A stretch of DNA of 64,000 nt from Vibrionales bacterium SWAT-3 (GTDB taxonomy: Bacteria; Pseudomonadota; Gammaproteobacteria; Enterobacterales; Vibrionaceae), in NCBI GenBank assembly GCA_000169995.1, contig AAZW01000026.1, positions 1 through 64,000 of the forward strand, given 5' to 3'. Every line of letters starts with the position of its first letter. Positions within the stretch are counted from its first letter, which is position 1. The notes under the pieces are model-generated. The model saw only the letters and a list, made by a program, of their open reading frames with translations. It was not told the origin of the DNA and searched no databases. Positions 34,886 through 47,200 of this stretch are shown one piece after another. The translations under genes and the position numbers were made by a program.

Positions 34886-34910
34886 AAGAAAAGGAGCCAG
34901 AGGCTCCTTT
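34886..34910 (-). terminator. Terminator of the tctCBA operon
   Basis: AAAGGAGCC (34890-34898) pairs with GGCTCCTTT (34902-34910). On the minus strand a T-rich tract follows. It lies 36 bp beyond the tctA stop. Confidence 0.88.
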
Positions 34911-34945
34911 AGGGTTTCGAACTTTGTACCATGTGCGAGTGTTGG

Positions 34946-36466
34946 TTACACCTCGACAGGTTTTGCTCTAAAGCTCTTGAAGAGCTTAACCAGAATCGGG
35001 CTTGCAAGAACCAACACGGCTAGGATAGTGAATGTCATCGTAATTGGTCTTTCCCAAAGGAAGCTCAGTTCACCATCACTGATCATCAGTGCTCGTCTTA
35101 AGTTCTCTTCCATCAAACCACCTAAGATAAAGCCAAGCAGAAGCGGTGCGAGAGGGAAGTTAGCCAGCCTCAATGCAATGGCTGCCATCGCAATAATTAG
35201 CATCACAAATACATCCATGGTGTTGAAAGAGACCAAGTAAACACCTGTGATTGAGAAGAACAAAATCATTGGTAGCAATACGGTTCTCGGTACAGCCAAG
35301 AGTTTAGAAATGTACGGGATAAGCGGTAGGTTCAAGATAACCAGTACGATGTTACCAAAGTACATAGAGATGATTACCGACCAGAATACATCTGGATGCT
35401 CAACAAACAGACGAGGACCAGGCTGAATACCGTAAGCGATTAACGCACCAAGCATGATAGCTGTTGTACCAGACCCAGAAATACCAAGCGTTAGCAGTGG
35501 TACGAATGAGCCGCTTGATGCGGCGTTGTTTGCCGATTCTGGAGCAACAAGACCGCGAATGCTTCCTTGACCGAATTCTTTCTGTTTGTCTTTTGGTGCA
35601 AGGCTACGCTCCATGCCGTAACTCAAGAAGGCCGCGATGGTCGCGCCAGCACCCGGAAGTACGCCAGTAAAAAAGCCAAGGATGGAAGAGCGAATTGAAA
35701 GCGGCGCGACTTCTTTGATCTCTTCTTTAGTCACTTTCATGCTACCGATATCAGACATCTTTTGGCTTTCTTCAGCGCTGTTGTCTTGCTCTGGCTTAAG
35801 AATACCCATTAAGGTTTCACCCAGTGCGAACGTTGCCATCGCCAGCAGTAGGAAGCTGAAGCCATCCATTAGATCTGTTAGGCCGAATGTGAAACGCTCA
35901 ACACCAACACCTTTGTCGATACCTACGGTTGATAGCATTAAGCCTAAGATAGTCATCATCCACGCTTTGATAACCTGACCCGGGCCAGCAAATGCTGCTA
36001 CAGCAGAGAGACCTAATAGCATCAGTGCAAAGTAGTCAGAAGACTGGAAACTCAGTGATACGCTTGCTAAAGCCGGAGCTGCAATCAAAAGCATTATCGC
36101 TGAAAGCGTACCACCTGTGAAAGAGGAGTAGGCCGCAAGTGCCAGAGCTTTACCTGCTTGGCCTTTTTGCGCCATTGGGTAGCCATCGAAAGCGGTTACA
36201 ACCGTAGAAGAACAGCCCGGTGCATTGATTAGGATTGATGATGTCGAGCCGCCAAATACCGCACCGTAGTAAACTCCTGCCATCAAGATAAGACCTGACG
36301 ATGGATCTAGACCGTAGGTGATAGGGATCATCAGAGCAATCGCTGAGATTGGACCTAATCCTGGAAGCATACCGATGAAGGTACCAACGAAACAGCCCAC
36401 GATAACCATCATGATGTTCATTGGCATCACGGCGGTCGAAAGCCCTTGTAAAATTCCGTCTAACAT
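34946..36466 (-). CDS. tctA: Tripartite tricarboxylate transporter, large membrane subunit TctA
   Basis: The 506-residue protein has about twelve hydrophobic segments and the conserved TctA motifs: GTFIGMLPGLGPISAIALMIPITYGLDP near residues 28-55 and GVYYGAVFGGSTSSILINAPG just after. GVLPGAGATIAAFLSYGMER lies near residue 268. It is the pore subunit of a sodium-driven, binding-protein-dependent importer for citrate or related acids in the inner membrane. It follows tctB by 10 bp. Confidence 0.96.
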   Translation of the reverse strand: MLDGILQGLSTAVMPMNIMMVIVGCFVGTFIGMLPGLGPISAIALMIPITYGLDPSSGLILMAGVYYGAVFGGSTSSILINAPGCSSTVVTAFDGYPMAQKGQAGKALALAAYSSFTGGTLSAIMLLIAAPALASVSLSFQSSDYFALMLLGLSAVAAFAGPGQVIKAWMMTILGLMLSTVGIDKGVGVERFTFGLTDLMDGFSFLLLAMATFALGETLMGILKPEQDNSAEESQKMSDIGSMKVTKEEIKEVAPLSIRSSILGFFTGVLPGAGATIAAFLSYGMERSLAPKDKQKEFGQGSIRGLVAPESANNAASSGSFVPLLTLGISGSGTTAIMLGALIAYGIQPGPRLFVEHPDVFWSVIISMYFGNIVLVILNLPLIPYISKLLAVPRTVLLPMILFFSITGVYLVSFNTMDVFVMLIIAMAAIALRLANFPLAPLLLGFILGGLMEENLRRALMISDGELSFLWERPITMTFTILAVLVLASPILVKLFKSFRAKPVEV

Positions 36467-36476
36467 AATGTTATCC

Positions 36477-36989
36477 CTACCAAAGAGTGAAGATTAAACC
36501 AGGCTCTAGGTAGATATCTAAGCCTTGAGTTAAAAGAAGAAAGAACGCGATAACGAAAGGAAACGATGCGCCAAACAAGATTGACTTGCGGCGCTCTCCC
36601 AGTAGGTAAAAGCCAGCAAGCAAGAAGAAACTTGTTGCTAAAACGAAGCCTAGGTATGTCAGTCCAACGCCGTAAAACGCCATTAGCACTAAGAAACCAA
36701 TCAGTAGTTTCCAGTTCAAAGGTGCGGTTTCACACTTAAGCTTTTTGTCTGGTTGGCCAGTAACAAGCAAAATCAGTGAAAGGCCGATGCCAATGAAAGT
36801 CAGTAGGGTAGGCAATGTTCTCGCGGTAAAGGGTTCGTACTCATCACCGGGAAATAGCGGAATTAGGGTAGTTTGGTAGCCGTAGCACAAGCACGCTAGC
36901 ATGAAGATCATTGCGCCGAGACGATCACTCGACAGCAGAGATTCTTTACTAAAAAATTTGGTTGGTAAGTCCGACATATCCAACTCCAT
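36477..36989 (-). CDS. tctB: Tripartite tricarboxylate transporter, small membrane subunit TctB
   Basis: The 170-residue protein has four hydrophobic segments in the usual TctB arrangement: a first helix near residues 23-40, one after the charged loop, and two close together at the C-terminus. TctB is poorly conserved in sequence; the assignment rests on its size, topology and position between tctC and tctA. Confidence 0.9.
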   Translation of the reverse strand: MELDMSDLPTKFFSKESLLSSDRLGAMIFMLACLCYGYQTTLIPLFPGDEYEPFTARTLPTLLTFIGIGLSLILLVTGQPDKKLKCETAPLNWKLLIGFLVLMAFYGVGLTYLGFVLATSFFLLAGFYLLGERRKSILFGASFPFVIAFFLLLTQGLDIYLEPGLIFTLW

Positions 36990-37187
36990 TTGGGGGGTAT
37001 AGAAAGTAAAAAAGCCGTATATGAGCGAGTTAATGAGTAATGTATGGGATCACTAACCGAAGGTAAGCGAATTACAGTGCTGCTTTAGCCACTTGCGTCT
37101 ACAACGAATCGGCAAGCTTTGGTAATACGTTACGAATAAACAAAGGAGTTTTAGTAAACTCATGTACGGCGAAACAAGGAAAGAGTA

Positions 37188-37207
37188 AGAGGGCACTATG
37201 ACCCTCT
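37188..37207 (-). other. Intercistronic hairpin between tctC and tctB
   Basis: AGAGGG (37188-37193) pairs with CCCTCT (37202-37207) without a T run, 12 bp after the tctC stop. Hairpins at this place commonly protect the abundant binding-protein transcript or reduce read-through to the membrane genes. The following 190 bp to tctB hold no gene. Confidence 0.5.
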
Positions 37208-37218
37208 ATCGTTATTGG

Positions 37219-38190
37219 TTACTTCAAGAACCCTAGCTCACGCATTAGGTCGCCCATATGTTTTTCTTGATCTTCTAAGAAGGCGTAGAAGTCTTTGTCG
37301 GCTTTGTAGTTATCGATCCAACCGTTACGGTCACGAACCACTTGCCACTCATCGGTTTTGTACATTTTGCCTAACGCTTCATTCCACTCGTCGATTTTCG
37401 CTTGGCTAGTGCCTGGTGCTGCGAAGAAACCACGCCAGTTAGCAAATACTGTCTCGTTGCCGTATTCAGTCAGTGTCGGGATATTAGGCGCTGCTTCAAG
37501 ACGTTTCGGAGCTGTTACCGCCAGCACTTTAACTTGTCCAGATTTAGACATCTCTAGCACTTCACCAAGGCCGGTTGATAGGAGTTGTGTCTCACCGGAA
37601 AGCAGTGCTGCCATCGCTTTACCGCCAGCATCGTAGGCGATGTAACGAACTTTCTTAGCATCAAAGCCTTCGCCTTTAAATGCCGCTGCAACTACTAGGT
37701 GATCCATGCTGCCTCGCGCAGAGCCACCAGCAATTTTTACTTTACGAGGGTTACTTTCGAACTCTTTTACTACGTCTTCCCAAGTGTTGTATTTAGAATC
37801 AGCAGACGCAACGATCGCACCATAGTCAGCAATCGTTGCAGCAACCGGTGTTAAGTCGCGGAAAGATTGAGGGAAGATCCCCGTTAGTGAGCGAACAACG
37901 ATAGGAGTTGAGTTCACCATCAATGTGTCTTCTTGACGTTGTGCCGTTTCGATTAGGTGAGCAATGGCTTTACCGCCGCCGCCACCAGATAGGTTTTGGA
38001 AAGAGACATTTTCTACGATGTCTGATTTCACCAGTACATCACCAGTACCACGAGCTGTCATATCCCAACCGCCACCAGCGCCGCCAGGGATTAGGAAGTG
38101 GATTTTTTCTACGTCTGCAGCAAAAGTGTTGAAAGAAAAGGTTGCTGCGATGATAGTAGCCGCAAGAGTAGGTTTCAGTGCCTTGAACAT
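37219..38190 (-). CDS. tctC: Tripartite tricarboxylate transporter, periplasmic binding protein TctC
   Basis: The 323-residue precursor has a signal peptide of about 24 residues (ATFSFNTFAA) and the TctC/Bug fold: FLIPGGAGGGWDMTARG near residue 33, which matches the conserved ligand-loop block, and GGSARGSMDHL near residue 157. It binds the carboxylate in the periplasm and delivers it to TctAB. It is the first gene of tctCBA. No TctDE two-component genes are adjacent, but a DcuS-type pair lies 10 kb to the left. Confidence 0.95.
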   Translation of the reverse strand: MFKALKPTLAATIIAATFSFNTFAADVEKIHFLIPGGAGGGWDMTARGTGDVLVKSDIVENVSFQNLSGGGGGKAIAHLIETAQRQEDTLMVNSTPIVVRSLTGIFPQSFRDLTPVAATIADYGAIVASADSKYNTWEDVVKEFESNPRKVKIAGGSARGSMDHLVVAAAFKGEGFDAKKVRYIAYDAGGKAMAALLSGETQLLSTGLGEVLEMSKSGQVKVLAVTAPKRLEAAPNIPTLTEYGNETVFANWRGFFAAPGTSQAKIDEWNEALGKMYKTDEWQVVRDRNGWIDNYKADKDFYAFLEDQEKHMGDLMRELGFLK

Positions 38191-38413
38191 GGTTCACGTT
38201 CCTTATGTAGGGGATCTCTTCAATGGAGAGAAACTTATGTTTATATCCAGCTACTAAACACACGAGTAGGGTATTGCTTAGTAGATGAAGCTAAAGTTAA
38301 CGGCGTGTTAATGAATTGTATCCAATGCGGCGATATTGAGGATAAAGAACATTGGGTGAATAAAGTTCATAAAGTTCACGGCAAGATGAGGGTGCCGTTG
38401 CTATTCGATACGG

Positions 38414-38445
38414 ATAAAAAAGAGAGCCACTTGGACTCTCTTTAA
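38414..38445 (-). terminator. Terminator of the hybrid kinase gene
   Basis: AAAGAGAG (38419-38426) pairs with CTCTCTTT (38436-38443); on the minus strand it is followed by TTTTTATCC. It lies 38 bp beyond the kinase stop. The DNA between it and tctC (38191-38413) should carry the tctC promoter. Confidence 0.85.
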
Positions 38446-38481
38446 CAGTTTGTAACTTATGACATATTTAGTGTTTTACGA

Positions 38482-41400
38482 TCATGATGAGTTGGCTAGT
38501 GTCGAGCTCTGTAGGAGTTCAGTCGCGGTATCGAAGTCAAATTGCTCTAGCGAGCTTTCCAACCTCTTGAACTCAGAAGGTGTTAACCCAACCACCGCAC
38601 CGTCTTCAATGTTAAGAATGATGTTGAGTGCTTCTGTGTCATCATTGGCAACGGCTTCTAGCAACTGACGGTACAATTTGGTATCTGGCTGATTTGTTGC
38701 TGAGCCAGTACCCATAACTTGTTCACTGGAGTTCTTGGTGGTTGTTGCTGTTTGGAATAATGCGTTGGAGATCCCCTGACTGATCTCAATCGTGGTTTTG
38801 ATGACGCTCTGTTTTAGTTCGTCATCGGTAAGTTCGGACTCCAATTTTTCACACAAGCTATGTAAATCGCTCGCACCTAGATTACCAGCCACACCTTTAA
38901 GGGTGTGTAAGTAGCGCTGCTGGGCACTGCTTGATAGCTCTGCAGTTAAGGTATCTTCGTCAGGGTATGCTTCAACAAATCGCTTCAATAACTTCATGTA
39001 AAGTTTGTGATTGTTACTTGCGCGCATCAATCCCATGCTGGTATCAAGCCCATTAATGACAGGCAATGTCTCTGGTTGACTCTCTGAACGGTTGTCATCT
39101 TGTGGAGTTGCACTCGACTCTTGCAGCAAAACATTGAACTGCACGGGATTAGCCGGAGAAATCCAGTTCGCTAATGTGGCGAACATTGATCCGACATCGA
39201 TCGGTTTGGCAATGATGTCACTCATGCCGGAACTAAGAGCTTTCTCTTTATCTCGTTCCATCACGTTTGCGGTCATGGCGATAATTGGCGTTTTAACGTC
39301 TTTTATCTCGTGACGAATGTACTGCGTCGCTTCATAACCATCCATAACTGGCATTTGACAGTCCATCAAAATACCATCGAAAGGTGCGCCATCAGCAGTT
39401 GCTTTGTGGTAAAGCTCGATGGCTTGCTGACCATTCTCTGCGACCGTCACTTTGATCTGTTGCCCCTCTAAAAGCTCGGTTGCCAGCTCTTGGTTAATCT
39501 CATTATCTTCAACTAACAAGATGTTCGCGCCTGCGAGTTGCTGAACATTGGCAAGCTGATTTTGTTGCTCCAATTCACTACGAGAGACGCGATCTGAATC
39601 TAGCCCATAAAGCGAGACGATGGAGTCGTAAAGGTGCGATGAGGTGATTGGTTTATCCAATATGCTAGGTATCTTGAATCCTCGTTCTGAGATGGCTTCG
39701 GTTAATTCTTCGCGGCCATAAGCGGTAAGCATCATGATTTTAGGTGCTCTCGATAGCGACAAGCCTTTGTTCAGTTCGGCAAGTAGATCAACCCCGTCAC
39801 GCTTAGGCATTTTCCAGTCTGAGATAATCAGATCAAACGGCACACTTTTATCGTCAGCTGAATGGAGTTCTACAATGGCCTCATCGACAGAAGCGCATAA
39901 CGTTGGCGTCAGTTTTAGGGACTCTAAGATATCGCCTACGATTAAACGTGCACTCGCGTTATCGTCAACCACAAGAACTTTTAGGTGATTAATCGAGGCA
40001 GGCACCACAATGCGGTTTTGCGTAATAGAGTGGCTTACTCGTGTTGAGATGGTAAAGGAGAAGGTTGAACCTTTGCCAAGCTCTGTCGAGACTTGAATAT
40101 CCCCACCCATAAGTTGGCTAAGCTCCTTACTGATCGCCAAGCCTAGGCCTGTGCCGCCGTATTTGCGGGTGGTAGAGCTATCGGCTTGAGTGAACTTGTT
40201 GAACAGCTTGTCTGCTTGTTCCTGCGTCATTCCGATACCGCTATCTGAAACAGAGAACTTCAGCTTGATATCATCACCATGTCTTTCAGCAACTAAGATA
40301 GAGATTTTCACTTCGCCTTTCTCTGTAAACTTAACGGCATTATTACTGAGGTTGATCAGTATCTGCCCTAATCTGAGTGGGTCACCGATAAGGTTGGTTG
40401 GTACGTCTCTATCAACTTGGATGAGCAGCTCGAGCCCTCGTTCAGAAGCTCGTAGGCCAACTAGATTGGTGATGTTATCGAGTACATTTTCTAGATGGAA
40501 ATCGACGTTTTCTATGTCTAACTTACCGGCTTCAATTTTCGAGAAATCGAGAATGTCATTGATAAGGCCAAGTAGGGTATCGGAAGAGAGCTTCACTTTG
40601 TGAATATAGTTACGCTGCGCTTTGGTTAAATCAGTTTTTAATGCGAGATAACTCATGCCAATGATGGCATTCATTGGTGTGCGAATTTCGTGACTCATAT
40701 TAGCGAGGAAGTCGGATTTTGCTTGGTTTGCTGCATCGGCCTCATCTCTTGCTTCGGCTAGGCTGTGTGCGAAGGCTTCTAAAGCCGAATGTGCTTTGTT
40801 GGCGAGTAACCCCATTAGCAAGATAATGGCGAAGAAAATGACACCTCCGACTGCTAAATGAAACGTAACACTAGAGGAGTCTTTAACATTGACACTCTCT
40901 GCTAAGTGGCGCTGCGATACAAAGTCGCGCAGTTCAACGAAGCTGCTATCCATACTAGCCAGTAATTGATGACCTCGTATTTGCGAATTAACTAAGCCCA
41001 TAAATTGGGACTCATAAACGCTGATATGCTCATCAAACGCCGTCGCTTTTATGTTAGGTGCGTATAAAGCCAGAAGCCGTTGGGCGTTAGTCGACTTAGC
41101 TTGCAACTGGTTGATAACGTTTGAAACCTTTTCAGCGATTAGCTTCTGCTCCTTAGAATTGGCAAGTAGAAAGTCTCGGTTGAATCGATTTGAACGACTT
41201 AATAGTGTGCGAATAGCCAGCAGATCTTGCCCTATGAGTAATTGAGATGAGAGTTCTGCTTGGGATTGGGATACAAGGTGATTTAGTTCAGCCACTTGGC
41301 TTTGCTTGGCTTGATAGAGTAATCCAACCGAGCGCGAAAATTCAGAACCACTGAGTGTGACTTGATTGATGAGTGACGCTCTTAACTTAGTAGAGGAGGC

Positions 41401-42156
41401 TGGCACGCCTTGGAGCTGAACTAAGTTTGTGTAGTAGCGGTTTTTTGCTTTATCAATGACGTCTAAAAGTTGCTGCCCTGTGTCATCTGAGATCTTTTCT
41501 TGCAGCTCCAAAACTAACTGTGAAGCTTTTTGCATCTCAAATTTGACCAATGAATAGGTCTTTAGGTTTCCGTTGAGCAGGTACTCTTTCTCAAGGTTTT
41601 GTATGTTGACCGCAAGAGTGGCTAGTTGACTGGTTTTTAGGGCGACGTTGGTCAAGTCTTCGCTGGTTAATCTTAGTGCCCTTATATTCTGACTGTTTTG
41701 ATTAATGACTTGATTATGTAGATCCCTCATATCCCGAAGCAGCTCTGTAGCGGCGTTTGAACGCTCATCCATGAGTATTCTAGTAGATTGGCTCATCTTG
41801 ATGATGTCGACATACTCTTTGAATTGCATCAGGTACTTAGTGAGTAAATCAACTGGCAGCGATGCAGCATATTCGCTTTCGTACTCGTTAGCGAGTTGAA
41901 TGGTGTGTTCTGCTTCTTGATTAAACTCTTCAATGACTTGTTCGTTGTAATCGTTGCTGAAGGAGAGCTCGTAAACACGCAGCTTATCAAGGGAGGTCAA
42001 TAACCTGGTGCTAGAGGCGTACTCTTCAACGCCAATGAATCGATTATTGAGGTTGATCCAGGCGCCAACAGCAACGGAAAATACAACGATGGCTGCAACC
42101 AGAAAGGAGACTAAGATTATTTTTGAGTCAGTCGCAAATTTAGAAACAGTATTCAT
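38482..42156 (-). CDS. Hybrid sensor histidine kinase with two receivers and Hpt domain
   Basis: This is a 1224-residue membrane kinase. A first membrane helix (about 14-34) and a long helical periplasmic sensor (about 35-430, TorS-like in style) are followed by a second helix (about 432-452). The phosphoacceptor [21 protein letters not shown] (His near 488) and a HATPase domain follow. A first receiver comes next ([15 protein letters not shown] near 725, Asp near 780), then a second receiver ([15 protein letters not shown] near 882, Asp near 932) and a C-terminal Hpt domain ([16 protein letters not shown], His near 1087). This is a complete internal phosphorelay. The stimulus is unknown. It is 32 bp downstream of the REC-HD-GYP gene, so both are probably one operon. 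Confidence 0.93.
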   Translation of the reverse strand: MNTVSKFATDSKIILVSFLVAAIVVFSVAVGAWINLNNRFIGVEEYASSTRLLTSLDKLRVYELSFSNDYNEQVIEEFNQEAEHTIQLANEYESEYAASLPVDLLTKYLMQFKEYVDIIKMSQSTRILMDERSNAATELLRDMRDLHNQVINQNSQNIRALRLTSEDLTNVALKTSQLATLAVNIQNLEKEYLLNGNLKTYSLVKFEMQKASQLVLELQEKISDDTGQQLLDVIDKAKNRYYTNLVQLQGVPASSTKLRASLINQVTLSGSEFSRSVGLLYQAKQSQVAELNHLVSQSQAELSSQLLIGQDLLAIRTLLSRSNRFNRDFLLANSKEQKLIAEKVSNVINQLQAKSTNAQRLLALYAPNIKATAFDEHISVYESQFMGLVNSQIRGHQLLASMDSSFVELRDFVSQRHLAESVNVKDSSSVTFHLAVGGVIFFAIILLMGLLANKAHSALEAFAHSLAEARDEADAANQAKSDFLANMSHEIRTPMNAIIGMSYLALKTDLTKAQRNYIHKVKLSSDTLLGLINDILDFSKIEAGKLDIENVDFHLENVLDNITNLVGLRASERGLELLIQVDRDVPTNLIGDPLRLGQILINLSNNAVKFTEKGEVKISILVAERHGDDIKLKFSVSDSGIGMTQEQADKLFNKFTQADSSTTRKYGGTGLGLAISKELSQLMGGDIQVSTELGKGSTFSFTISTRVSHSITQNRIVVPASINHLKVLVVDDNASARLIVGDILESLKLTPTLCASVDEAIVELHSADDKSVPFDLIISDWKMPKRDGVDLLAELNKGLSLSRAPKIMMLTAYGREELTEAISERGFKIPSILDKPITSSHLYDSIVSLYGLDSDRVSRSELEQQNQLANVQQLAGANILLVEDNEINQELATELLEGQQIKVTVAENGQQAIELYHKATADGAPFDGILMDCQMPVMDGYEATQYIRHEIKDVKTPIIAMTANVMERDKEKALSSGMSDIIAKPIDVGSMFATLANWISPANPVQFNVLLQESSATPQDDNRSESQPETLPVINGLDTSMGLMRASNNHKLYMKLLKRFVEAYPDEDTLTAELSSSAQQRYLHTLKGVAGNLGASDLHSLCEKLESELTDDELKQSVIKTTIEISQGISNALFQTATTTKNSSEQVMGTGSATNQPDTKLYRQLLEAVANDDTEALNIILNIEDGAVVGLTPSEFKRLESSLEQFDFDTATELLQSSTLANSS

Positions 42157-42188
42157 AAAGTACCTGTGTTCATAAAGTACCAGCGTAC

Positions 42189-43232
42189 TTAGTGTTCTAG
42201 TTCATCAGTAAAAGAGTCTTTGATGGTGAGCATCTCGTCGAGCTTACTAATGAAGATTGGCACTAAGTTAGGATCAAAGTGTCGGCCAGCTTCTTCTTGT
42301 ATCAGGCCTATCGCTTTTTCGATTGGCCAAGCTTGTTTGTATGGTCGTTCGCTGGTGAGTGCATCAAATACGTCGGCAATAGCGACAATACGTGCGCTTA
42401 GTGGGATATCTTCGCCTGAAAGTTTGTGAGGGTAGCCACTGCCATCCCATTTTTCATGATGGTAAAGAGCAATTTCTTGAGCGAGTTTCAGCAGCTTAGA
42501 GTCGTTGTCTCCAATGATATCGCCGCCAATGGTGACGTGGGTTTGCATAATTGCCCATTCGTCCGCATCGAGCTTTCCAGGTTTCCCAAGAATAGAGTCG
42601 GGTATACCAATTTTACCGATGTCATGCATTGGTGCAGCTTGAAACAGAAGTTCGACCCACTCATCACTAACATCGAGTTGCTGGGCAAGAATTTTGGAGT
42701 AGTAGCTCATTCGTACAACGTGCATACCGGTTTCATTATCTTTGTATTCCGCGGCGCGCCCCAGTTTTCGAATAATCTCGAGCCTACTCATGGCTAACGC
42801 TTCTGTTCTCTGCCTCACTTTTTGAGAAAGCGCTAAGTTTTGGTCATAGAGAGAAATATGAGTCACCACACGAGCTTTCACAATAGATGGACTGACTGGC
42901 TTAGTGATGTAATCAACGGCGCCAAGTTCAAATCCTTTTTGTTCATCGACGACATCGGTTTTCGCAGTCACAAAGATAACGGGGATATCCGCAGTGACCG
43001 GGTCACTTTTAAGTCGACGACATACCTCATAGCCATCCATTCCCGGCATCATAATATCAAGCAGAATAAGGTGTGGTTTCGGTGATGAAGAGGCGATTTT
43101 TAAAGCTTTTGCACCGGACGTAGCTGCTTTAATTTTGAACTCGTCGTTTAGGATCCCTGAGAGAGTATGGATATTATCTGGGATATCGTCGACTACCAGG
43201 ACAATCGGCTTGTCTGTCGTAATTTGATTCAT
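42189..43232 (-). CDS. Response regulator with HD-GYP output domain (RpfG-like)
   Basis: The 347-residue protein joins a receiver (residues about 8-125, Asp in [16 protein letters not shown] near 58) to an intact HD-GYP domain ([14 protein letters not shown] near 202, [11 protein letters not shown] near 265). HD-GYP proteins of this type hydrolyse cyclic di-GMP. As the first gene of a two-gene unit with the large hybrid kinase it is the likely end point of that phosphorelay, giving a signal-controlled phosphodiesterase. Confidence 0.94.
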   Translation of the reverse strand: MNQITTDKPIVLVVDDIPDNIHTLSGILNDEFKIKAATSGAKALKIASSSPKPHLILLDIMMPGMDGYEVCRRLKSDPVTADIPVIFVTAKTDVVDEQKGFELGAVDYITKPVSPSIVKARVVTHISLYDQNLALSQKVRQRTEALAMSRLEIIRKLGRAAEYKDNETGMHVVRMSYYSKILAQQLDVSDEWVELLFQAAPMHDIGKIGIPDSILGKPGKLDADEWAIMQTHVTIGGDIIGDNDSKLLKLAQEIALYHHEKWDGSGYPHKLSGEDIPLSARIVAIADVFDALTSERPYKQAWPIEKAIGLIQEEAGRHFDPNLVPIFISKLDEMLTIKDSFTDELEH

Positions 43233-43493
43233 TTTTCGTCCCTAAAAAATTTAATCAGATTGCTGTACTTCATGCTAATAAAGCGTAGTGGAATTTGGTG
43301 GAAATGCATGATATCCGGAGGGTTAATTGTGGCCTTTGGAATCTGAGAGTAAAAAATAGACTTCCTTAATATGAATAGATATTTTATATGTTAACCTTTA
43401 TTTAACAAAGAATAACTGCATGGATTGTGTCGTAGTGCGATCAGGGTTGAATTGTTCCGTTTGCAGCTTGCCAATCCTGAGTTTTCAATGACT

Positions 43494-44261
43494 TTATCTA
43501 TGCTGTTTGAGTAGAACCTGATAACGGCTAGGGATCACCGCTTCATCTAATAACTCTGCCAGTATGACTGTTAGTGCGAACCAATCGTCCAGTTTGCTCG
43601 TGATAGTGTGCTCTCTAGAATATCGAGGGGTGTAGCTATTAAAGCGAAGCTTTTCTCTATCCGTTCCCATTTGGGTGACAGACCCAAAGTCGATAAGATG
43701 CGCCCGTCCTTGTTCACTCATGATTATATTGGACGGCTTAAGATCACCATGAACGAATCCAAGTCTATGGATTTGGTTTATAGCGGTTTCTAGTGAGCTA
43801 ATGAACTGACAAGACGAATGATTAGTCATCTTTGATTCGCTTTGCGTCTCCAGTAGTGTTTGACCACCGATGTGGGAAAGTACTAGAAAGTCTTGTTGGT
43901 AGTTAGATAAGTAGTCGAGATATTTTGGATAAGTGCCTTGCGTATCCAAATCAGTGTTGGAATAAAGAAACTCTGCCTCTTGTTTTAGATAGTGGCGGTG
44001 TTTTAGCTCATGAGCATATTTGATGGTGACCATTCCCCAGCTACGATGTTGAGCTTTAAATACTCGTGAGCTTAAGCGAGCAAGGTCGGTATAGCCATGC
44101 TTTTGGAGCGTGCGTCTGAGCTGTTCATCAGTGGTACTCTTCCGGTTAGAAGAGACATCACCTTCGGTGGGTTTAGCTCGACTCGGTAAAGAGGGCGAGC
44201 TAGGCGGATAGCGACTAAATTCCACTTGGCAGAGAGAACCCTGAGAAGAACCCTGGGACAA
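43494..44261 (-). CDS. PpkA-like serine/threonine protein kinase of the type VI cluster
   Basis: The protein of up to 255 residues is mostly a Hanks-type kinase domain. The catalytic loop HGDLKPSNIIM (Asp near 172) and the metal-binding HLIDFGS are clear. The nucleotide-binding part is short: the lysine is probably in MVTIKYAHE and a classical glycine-rich loop is not obvious. No membrane or periplasmic part follows, unlike large PpkA kinases. The start is uncertain: a TTG at 44261 or a GTG at 44225 would both overlap the tssM end. In type VI systems such a kinase works with an FHA protein to trigger assembly, and an FHA gene is present at 51025. It is the last gene of the operon. Confidence 0.8.
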   Translation of the reverse strand: MSQGSSQGSLCQVEFSRYPPSSPSLPSRAKPTEGDVSSNRKSTTDEQLRRTLQKHGYTDLARLSSRVFKAQHRSWGMVTIKYAHELKHRHYLKQEAEFLYSNTDLDTQGTYPKYLDYLSNYQQDFLVLSHIGGQTLLETQSESKMTNHSSCQFISSLETAINQIHRLGFVHGDLKPSNIIMSEQGRAHLIDFGSVTQMGTDREKLRFNSYTPRYSREHTITSKLDDWFALTVILAELLDEAVIPSRYQVLLKQHR

Positions 44262-47200
44262 ATGGATTTGATTGCCCTTGGGTTTTGATGGTGAGCTTCA
44301 CTTTGCTGTCTCCATACACAAATTCAACTTGGGTGTTTTGAGCAGACGTAAAGTTCACGTTTGGCTCAAATAAGCGGAACCAGCTCCACGTACCTTTCAC
44401 TGTATCTTGACCTATGGTTGAGTCTTGAGCAATGAGTTGAACACCGAGTTTTTCGATAAATTTCGCGTCACCTTGCCACGACTGTTGGCTCCACAATGTT
44501 GGGCCGTGTCGGTAAGTGAAGATGGGCTTATCTGAGATGATGGAAAACTCCGTAATGTTCGGTGTCATATCGACGGCTTTCAATTGGAAATTGATCAACA
44601 CGTTGGACGGATCGGCCAAAAACAGAGCACTTTTAATATCAGCCGCTTTGTCTATCATTGTCCAAACGTCAGGTGTAATCGACAACCCAGTCCCCGGTAG
44701 TAAACCCGGCAAATAGGGCGCTTCATCACTGTTCTTGATGAAACCATTGAGGCGAGTCTGGTGGAACTTATCGACGATTCCATTGGTCACGAAGAAGGCT
44801 TTAACGTCGGCAACACTCACGTCAGATTTTGATTTTCGATTGAACGGATAAAACGAAGCTAAACGTTGTTGATAAGGCTGATAGATCTCGTTCGACCAAG
44901 CTGTATTCAAATAGTCATGAGCCAGTGACATCACGGTTTCATTGCTTTGATGAACCACTTTGTTCACCAGTTCTTCAGCGACTTCTAGGTGGTTGCTGGA
45001 TAAGCTCGCGAGTGAAGCAATAGGATTACCAGCCTGTAGAGTCGCAGATAGCGTATCAAAGGCGACCTTCTGGGGCTCTTTGGCCTCGTAAAACTTATCT
45101 CCCCACTTATTCGCGTTGATAAACGCTGTAAGTAGGTTGTCTATTGGCTTTTTACCTTGGTCATTAGCGGTAACTTGCTTTTTGTAGGCTTGGAAGCTGA
45201 GTGATATCTGACGAGCGGATTCCTTTTTATCAGGATCTTGAATCGGCATGCTTGCAGGGGCTTGTTTTTTGTCATCCTGAGCGGGGATTTCAAGTTCCAC
45301 ATAGGTGTATTTAGCAATCGTTGAATACAGGCTAACGATTGGGTTATTGCTTGCTTCAGATAGGCTAGCTAATGCATTTTTTAATTGTGTCGGGTCGGCA
45401 ACTTCTTTGACTTCGACATTACGAATTAGGTCACGCCAATAGTTAATGTAATCGTTTTGGTAAGTTTGCTTGAGTTCTCGGCTAATACGGTGAAGCTCCA
45501 ATGCACTCGGATACGCGCCCGCCACGCCTTCGTAAGATTGTAATGCAGACATTAAAGTCGGGGAGTTCACCGATAAGTCGAGTTCATTAAACCCGGTTGG
45601 TGTATAGATATACGGAACTAGGTAACCAGCGAAACTTGGTGAGAATTTAAATACCGAATTGAAGTTATCACCGAGTTCGCCACGTATATCGACACGTTTT
45701 GAGTAATCAGGTGAGCTTTGAATGTGCTCGTACAGCAGTGTCTCAATACCAGTTTGAGTGATGACTTTCTTAGCCAAACTCTCTAAATCATGGTTTGATT
45801 TAACTGGGGTCAGATTACGAGCGAAGATGTCATCCAACAGCACTTCGAGTTGAGCAATGTTGACGCTGTCGGCTTCACCTTGATCTTGCAGCGTACGAAT
45901 GTAGTAGTTTTTAAGCTCTTGTACGTTGGTTCTGTCTTTGCTGAAGAGTAAGCGGTAGTTATTAAGCAAAGAGAGGGTCTGTGACTGATCTTCTAAGTTC
46001 ACATAGACGAAGAGATCTTTCTCGAGCGTGTTCTCCATTGAAGGTATCAAGACTTGTTGTAGCTCTGTGAAGTACGCTTCTTCGACCTCTGCCTTAATAC
46101 TCGGATTAGGCATAAACGGTAAGGTATACCAAGGTTCTGGTTGATTGTAGAGGTTGTAGATTCTCTGCAGTGAGAACAGGTTGGGGATGTTATCGGCCAT
46201 GTTCTCAATGTCATAAGGCGATGCGGAAATCGCTTCTTTATAACGCTCCAGCATCACATCAGCTCTAGTCTCACGCTGATTCTGGAAATCAAAATCAAAC
46301 TTAATCACCAGTAACACAGCGGCGAGCAAACCTATCCAAGAGAGCGTAAACAGCACTTGGTTAACCAGAAGAGTATTCTCTTTACGTTTGTTCACACCGA
46401 CCAGTTCGTGCTCCGCCAAGATCACATGTGTCATTAGGTATTGAGCGAACAAAGTTTGGTTGACCGGAATTTGCTCATTCTGCTGATAGTGCTCGTGACC
46501 GACAGAATAGGAGACAGTGCTTGCCAGTAAGTCTGATTGTGCTGAGCTTTGGCCGTCATGAGTGAAGTAAAAGCCTCTAAACTGAAGCGCATCACTGAGT
46601 TGTTCTCCGCGGTATAGGCGGTTCAAGAACAACCACAAATTCTGCTTCAATAAACCAAACTGGAATGGGGCACTCGCGATGGAGTTTCGATAATCTTGAT
46701 TCAACTGCCCTGCAAGCGCATTGCTCATATTGGCAATCAGCTCACTGATTAAGTGGTCATATTCATCATTAAACCAATCGGCGTCGATACCACCATGTTT
46801 AGAGTAAGGGGCTGTCGCGCCAAACACTTCGTCTCTCTTTGACTCGTCAAAAGCAGAGAAGAACTGACAAAAATCGCTGATGCTGCCCATATTGGATATA
46901 ACGTTATATATCGGTAGGCTGACCCCAAATGCTTGATTAAACGTCTTTATCGTTGATTTGAGTTCGTCAGCCTGTTGGGTGATCTGTTCATTGTTCTCCA
47001 ATAGTGAGGAAACATCTGTGATAAGTAATAAGCCATTGGCTGCTTGTCTTGGGCGCCACGCGGACAGGGATTGGCATAGTGTTTTCAAATATTCTGGATG
47101 TTGGTCTTCACCCATACTGATAGAGACTAAAATTGAATGCTCACTGACCCAAAACAGAATAGGGAATTCGATGTCATTGCCGAAGTCGTCAAGCTTATAC

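Noticed and set aside
38098..38445. Plus-strand 115-residue ORF across the tctC promoter region
   Set aside because: It overlaps the signal-peptide part of tctC and the kinase terminator and shows no family features; most likely spurious.
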